From positions 310,001 to 374,000 of the forward strand of contig NZ_MKVA01000003.1 of NCBI RefSeq assembly GCF_001899075.1: a stretch of 64,000 nt of DNA. Reading direction: 5' to 3'. The notes under the pieces are model-generated. The model did not search any database. It saw only the letters and a list, made by a program, of their open reading frames with translations, and had not been told where the DNA came from. Position numbers and translations under genes: made by a program. The stretch is from Devosia sp. 67-54 (GTDB taxonomy: Bacteria; Pseudomonadota; Alphaproteobacteria; Rhizobiales; Devosiaceae). The first letter of the stretch is position 1. Each line of letters starts with the position of its first letter. Shown here one piece after another: positions 60,437-64,000 of the stretch.

Positions 60437-63400
60437 TGGCGACCCTGGCGCTTTCGCTGGCCGGACAATTTGTCGGCGGTGCGGTGGGCGGGCCGATCGG
60501 CGCCACCGTGGGGCGGGCGCTGGGCGCGCTCGCCGGCAGCGCCATCGACAGCGCGATCTTTGCCGACAGGCCGCAGCCGGCACCGATGGCCGGCGCCGAC
60601 CTCAGGCTGCACGGCTCGAGCGAGGGCGCGCCGATCCCCAAGCTTTATGGCTGGGCCCGGCTCAGCGGCAACATCATCTGGGCCACGGAACTCGAGCGCA
60701 TCGAGGCCGAGAGCCGCGGCGCCAAGGGCGTCGGTGGCGGCGACGACAGCGAGGACGCCGAGCCGACCATCTGCGCCAATTTCGCCCTCGGGCTGTGCGA
60801 GGGCGAGGTGGCGCGGCTCGGCCGCGTCTGGGCCGACGGCCAGTTGATGGACCTGACCGGGGTGACCTGGCGCTTTTATCGCGGCAGCGAGACGCAGGCG
60901 GCCGACAGCCTGATCGAGGCCAAGCAGGGCGCCAATGCGCCGGCTTATCGGGGCCTCTGCTATCTGGTGTTCGAGCGCTTGCCGCTGACCGCCTTCGGCA
61001 ACCGCATCCCCAACATCAGTGTGGAGCTCTGCCGCGTGGTGGGCGAACTCGAGCCGCTGGTGACGGCGGTGACGGTGATCCCCGGCGCGACGGAGTTCGG
61101 CTACGACCCGGCGCCGCGCGTGCGGCTGCTCGGGCCCGGCGCGACGGTGCCTGAGAATGCGCACCAGTCGGCGGGCGTCTCCGACTGGACGCTGTCGCTC
61201 GACGAGCTGACGGCGCTCTGCCCCAACCTCGAGGAGGTGTCGCTGGTGGTCGCCTGGTTCGGCGACGATCTGCGCTGCGGCACCTGCACGATCGCGCCCA
61301 AGGTGGAGGCGGCGGTGCGCGAGGTGGTCGGCGCCGAATGGTCGGTGGCGGGGCTGGGGCGCGGCGACGTCGGCGTGGTGTCGACGCACGATGGCGGCCC
61401 AGCCTATGGCGGCACGCCGTCCGACGCCGCGGTGCTGGCGGCGATCGCCGACCTCAGGGCGCGCGGGCTCAGGGTGACGCTCTATCCGCTGCTGCTGCTG
61501 GATATTGCCGAGGACAATGCGCTGGGCCAGCCGGCCTATCCGTGGCGCGGGCGGATCGCGGTACTGCCGGCCTCGGAGGGGACGGCCGCGGCGGCGAGCG
61601 AGGTCGCGGCGTTCGCGGCGCGCTATCGCGATTTCGTGCTGCACTATGCCGGGCTCGGCGCGGCGGCGGGGATCGACGGCTTCATCATCGGCTCGGAGCT
61701 GCGCGGGCTGAGTTTTTCGCGCGGGGCGGCGAACACTTTCCCGTTCGTTGCGGCGCTGGTGAGTCTCGCCGCCGAGGCGCGGACGCTGCTGCCGGCGGCG
61801 ATGCTGACCTATGCCGCGGACTGGAGCGAATATTCCGGCGTGCAGTCGGGCGGCGGCGAGAAATTCTTCCATCTCGATCCGCTGTGGGCCTCGGCCGATA
61901 TCGATGCGGTGGGCATCGACAACTACATGCCGCTCGCCGACTGGCGCGGCGAGGACGGGCCGGACGCGGCGGCGTGGGACGGGCCGTACGATCTCGGCTA
62001 TCTGCGCGCCAATATCGCCGGCGGCGAGGGCTTCGACTGGTACTACGCCTCCGACGAGGACCGCAGCGCGGGAACGCGCACGCCGATCACCGACGGCGCC
62101 TATGGCGAACCCTGGGTGTGGCGATACAAGGACCTCGTGGGCTGGTGGAGCAATGCCCATCACGACCGGCCGGGCGGGGTGCGTGCGGCGTCGGCGACGG
62201 CGTGGGTGCCCAGGGGGAAGCCGATCTGGTTCACGGAGCTCGGCTGCGGCGCCGTCGACAAGGGCGCCAACCAGCCGAATCTGTTTTCCGATCCCAAGAG
62301 CAGCGAGAGCGGCCGGCCGTATTTCTCGACCGGGGCCGCCGATCCGCTGGCGCAGCGGCAGGCGCTGCGGGCGGTGCTGGGCTACTGGGCCGATGCGGCC
62401 AACAATCCGGCGTCGGACGTCTATGCCGGGCGCATGCTGGCGCGCACGACGCTGTGGACCTGGGACGCGCGGCCCTATCCGGCGTTTCCGCTGCGCACCG
62501 ATGTGTGGAGCGACGGGCCGAACCACCTGACCGGCCATTGGCTGACCGGCCGGCTGGGTGGCCTCGCGAGCGACGAGCTGGCGGCGGCGATCGGCGCCGA
62601 CTATCGCGTCACGCTCGGCAGCGCCGCGGTGCGGCCGCCCTTCGTTCACGGCTATGTGGTCGAGGCGCCGCAGGCGGCGCGCGCCGCGCTCGAGCCGCTG
62701 CTGGCGGCGAGCGGGCTGGCGCTGCGCGACCGGCCGGACGGGCTGGAGCTGGTGGCGCCATCGGCGCGCGACGCGCTGGCGGTGACTGACGTGGTGGCCG
62801 AAGACGGGCCGATGCTGTCGCGCCGCCGCCCCGATCCGGGCGAGGCGGTAGGGCAGGTGGCGCTGGGCTATCTCGACCGCGAGCGCAGCTACCAGTCGGG
62901 CTCGGTGACGGTGATCGCCGCCAGCGGCGGCATGCTGGAGACGGCGAGCGCCGGGCTGGTGCTCGACCTCGCGGGCGCGCGCTCGACCGCCGAGCGGCTG
63001 CTGGGCGAGCGGCTGGCGCATGCCGAAACCGTGGAGCTGGCGCTGCCGCCGTCGCAGATGGGGCTCGAAGTAGGCGACGCGATTGCGGTCGACGGCGCGA
63101 CGTTCGAGGTGACCGAGATCCGCGACGGGCCGGCGCGGCGCATCGCGGCGAAGGCCGTGCCGCCGCTGGTGGAGATGACACTGGTCGGCGGCCGCGCGGG
63201 TGGCGCCGCCGACATTCCGGCCGGCGCGTCGGTGCCGGTGCTCGATTACGCGCATCTGCCGCCGGCCCCCGACGATGTCGAGCACTCGCGGCTGGCGGCG
63301 GGCGCCTATGCCAGCCCCTGGCCAGGGCGGGTGACGGTGACCGAGGAGCTGAGCGCGGCGACCGTCGCCTCGCTCGGCACCGCCGCAACGCTGGGCGAGC

Positions 63401-64000
63401 TGAGTGCGGCCTTCGATCCGGGCGGCATCTTCACCTGGGACGAGACCAATGCGCTGGAAGTGACTCTGTACGCAGGGCATTTGGCGTCGCGCGACGAGCT
63501 GGAGGTGCTCGCCGGCGCCAACCATCTGGCGGTCGAGACCGATGCCGGCGACTGGGAGGTGGTGGCCTTCGCCGATGCCGAGCTGGTGGCGCCGGGACAG
63601 TACCGGCTGACCCGGCTGCTGCGCGGCCGCTGGGGCAGCGATTTCGCCATCGGCCCGGCGGCGGCCGGCAATCGCGTGCTGCTGCTCGATGGGCGCAGCA
63701 GGCTGCTGCCGGTGCAGGCGGCGTGGCTGGATGCGACGCTGCAATTGCGCAGCTATGCCGGCGCCGCCGATGCCGAGGGCACGCCGGCCAGCGTGCAGAT
63801 CGGCCTCGGGCCGGTGCTGCCGCTGGCGCCGGTGCACCTGGCGGCGGCGCGCGGCGGCAGCGGCGACGTGACGCTCGGCTGGGTGCGGCGCAGCCGCGCC
63901 GACGCCGACAGCTGGGCCGGCGACGACGCGCCGCTCGACATGACGCCCGAGGCGTATCGGGTCACCATCTACGACGCTGGAACGCCGATCCGCTCGATCG
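60436..64000 (+). CDS. GTA large tail-hub/megatron protein with TIM-barrel domain (orfg15), partial
   Basis: The frame is open to the window end, giving 1188 residues without a stop. It starts with a Gly/Ala-rich membrane-active-like segment (FVGGAVGGPIGATVGRALGALAGS). The GTA TIM-barrel glycosidase-like domain follows (GFIIGSELRGLSFSRG, DAVGIDNYMPLADWRGEDGPD, FTELGCGAVDKGANQPN), then phage-tail-3 domains (VEMTLVGGRAGGAADIPAG, YRLTRLLRGRWGSDFAIG). RcGTA orfg15 is only slightly longer, so roughly the last tenth is probably outside the window. Confidence 0.93.
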   Translation, partial: MATLALSLAGQFVGGAVGGPIGATVGRALGALAGSAIDSAIFADRPQPAPMAGADLRLHGSSEGAPIPKLYGWARLSGNIIWATELERIEAESRGAKGVGGGDDSEDAEPTICANFALGLCEGEVARLGRVWADGQLMDLTGVTWRFYRGSETQAADSLIEAKQGANAPAYRGLCYLVFERLPLTAFGNRIPNISVELCRVVGELEPLVTAVTVIPGATEFGYDPAPRVRLLGPGATVPENAHQSAGVSDWTLSLDELTALCPNLEEVSLVVAWFGDDLRCGTCTIAPKVEAAVREVVGAEWSVAGLGRGDVGVVSTHDGGPAYGGTPSDAAVLAAIADLRARGLRVTLYPLLLLDIAEDNALGQPAYPWRGRIAVLPASEGTAAAASEVAAFAARYRDFVLHYAGLGAAAGIDGFIIGSELRGLSFSRGAANTFPFVAALVSLAAEARTLLPAAMLTYAADWSEYSGVQSGGGEKFFHLDPLWASADIDAVGIDNYMPLADWRGEDGPDAAAWDGPYDLGYLRANIAGGEGFDWYYASDEDRSAGTRTPITDGAYGEPWVWRYKDLVGWWSNAHHDRPGGVRAASATAWVPRGKPIWFTELGCGAVDKGANQPNLFSDPKSSESGRPYFSTGAADPLAQRQALRAVLGYWADAANNPASDVYAGRMLARTTLWTWDARPYPAFPLRTDVWSDGPNHLTGHWLTGRLGGLASDELAAAIGADYRVTLGSAAVRPPFVHGYVVEAPQAARAALEPLLAASGLALRDRPDGLELVAPSARDALAVTDVVAEDGPMLSRRRPDPGEAVGQVALGYLDRERSYQSGSVTVIAASGGMLETASAGLVLDLAGARSTAERLLGERLAHAETVELALPPSQMGLEVGDAIAVDGATFEVTEIRDGPARRIAAKAVPPLVEMTLVGGRAGGAADIPAGASVPVLDYAHLPPAPDDVEHSRLAAGAYASPWPGRVTVTEELSAATVASLGTAATLGELSAAFDPGGIFTWDETNALEVTLYAGHLASRDELEVLAGANHLAVETDAGDWEVVAFADAELVAPGQYRLTRLLRGRWGSDFAIGPAAAGNRVLLLDGRSRLLPVQAAWLDATLQLRSYAGAADAEGTPASVQIGLGPVLPLAPVHLAAARGGSGDVTLGWVRRSRADADSWAGDDAPLDMTPEAYRVTIYDAGTPIRSI

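Noticed and set aside
60409-63837. Very long open frame (1142 codons) on the minus strand opposite the GTA tail-hub gene
   Set aside because: It is antisense to a gene with clear GTA domain motifs, and its sequence is Arg/Gly/Ala/His-rich without any domain. Long antisense frames are common at this G+C content. The same applies to long minus frames at 5698-8478, 8250-10568 and 26695-29142.
47906-64000. Cluster interpreted as an ordinary prophage
   Set aside because: Gene order and protein types match Rhodobacter-type GTAs, the tape-measure protein is very short, and no integrase, attachment site, repressor or replication gene is visible. The part beyond 64000 cannot be judged.

Overview
The window is about 64 kb of very G+C-rich chromosome from an alphaproteobacterium, most likely of the order Hyphomicrobiales (Rhizobiales) and possibly Devosia-like. 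The evidence is a Ros/MucR zinc-finger regulator, a Rhizobium etli-type asparaginase, a TIGR03808 Tat protein, RirA-type iron boxes, DUF1214/DUF1254 genes and a Rhodobacter-type gene transfer agent (GTA). The family placement is inference. No rRNA, tRNA, CRISPR array, transposase or integrase was recognised.

Layout. (1) 1-4407: sugar-type ABC importer operon (tail of a binding protein, two permeases, ATPase) with an argininosuccinate-lyase-family enzyme inside it. (2) 4439-5440: outer-membrane beta-barrel protein. (3) 5749-14285: eight-gene iron-siderophore operon with three binding proteins, a siderophore-interacting reductase, two FecCD permeases, an ATPase and an ABC exporter-type half-transporter, preceded by two RirA-like boxes. 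(4) 14382-17195: sugar-acid and nucleotide-sugar SDR enzymes. (5) 17363-24503: asparaginase, HicBA-like pair, TIGR03808 protein, HerA-like ATPase, degenerate receiver protein and superoxide dismutase. (6) 24605-32299: S9 oligopeptidase and a full mrpABCDEFG Na+/H+ antiporter operon. (7) 32442-40130: a block of regulators: MucR, a DnaA-like HTH protein plus a DUF6456 protein (GafY/GafZ-like), SufE, LuxI/LuxR with a lux box, and a PleC/DivJ-type histidine kinase with a CtrA-like site. (8) 40175-47637: housekeeping and hypothetical genes including a class A penicillin-binding protein. (9) 47906-64000 (runs off the end): a GTA structural cluster in canonical order, from small terminase to the large tail-hub protein.

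The most interesting result is the link between blocks 7 and 9. A 17-bp sequence (AAAAGATATCCACGGTG) occurs upstream of gafYZ and again upstream of the first GTA gene. In both places it lies exactly 14 bp before a -10-like hexamer. Its core resembles a DnaA box, which fits recognition by a protein with a DnaA domain-IV fold. In Caulobacter, GafY is known to activate GTA promoters and GafZ to act as an antiterminator. The LuxI/LuxR pair sits beside gafYZ, and quorum sensing is known to control the Rhodobacter GTA. The gafYZ promoter also carries an 18-bp dyad at the expected start site, a candidate repressor operator.

The GTA cluster is interrupted by accessory genes that look later-acquired. 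Two lower-G+C cassettes flank the portal gene. Each starts with a protein sharing a DQPRxPxGxPEGGQW motif but with an unrelated C-terminus, and each is followed by small, overlapping, immunity-like ORFs and, in one case, a gene remnant. A ParDE toxin-antitoxin pair is inserted in reverse between the major tail protein and the tail-chaperone gene, with a 10-bp-phased operator running up to the start codon of the next GTA gene.
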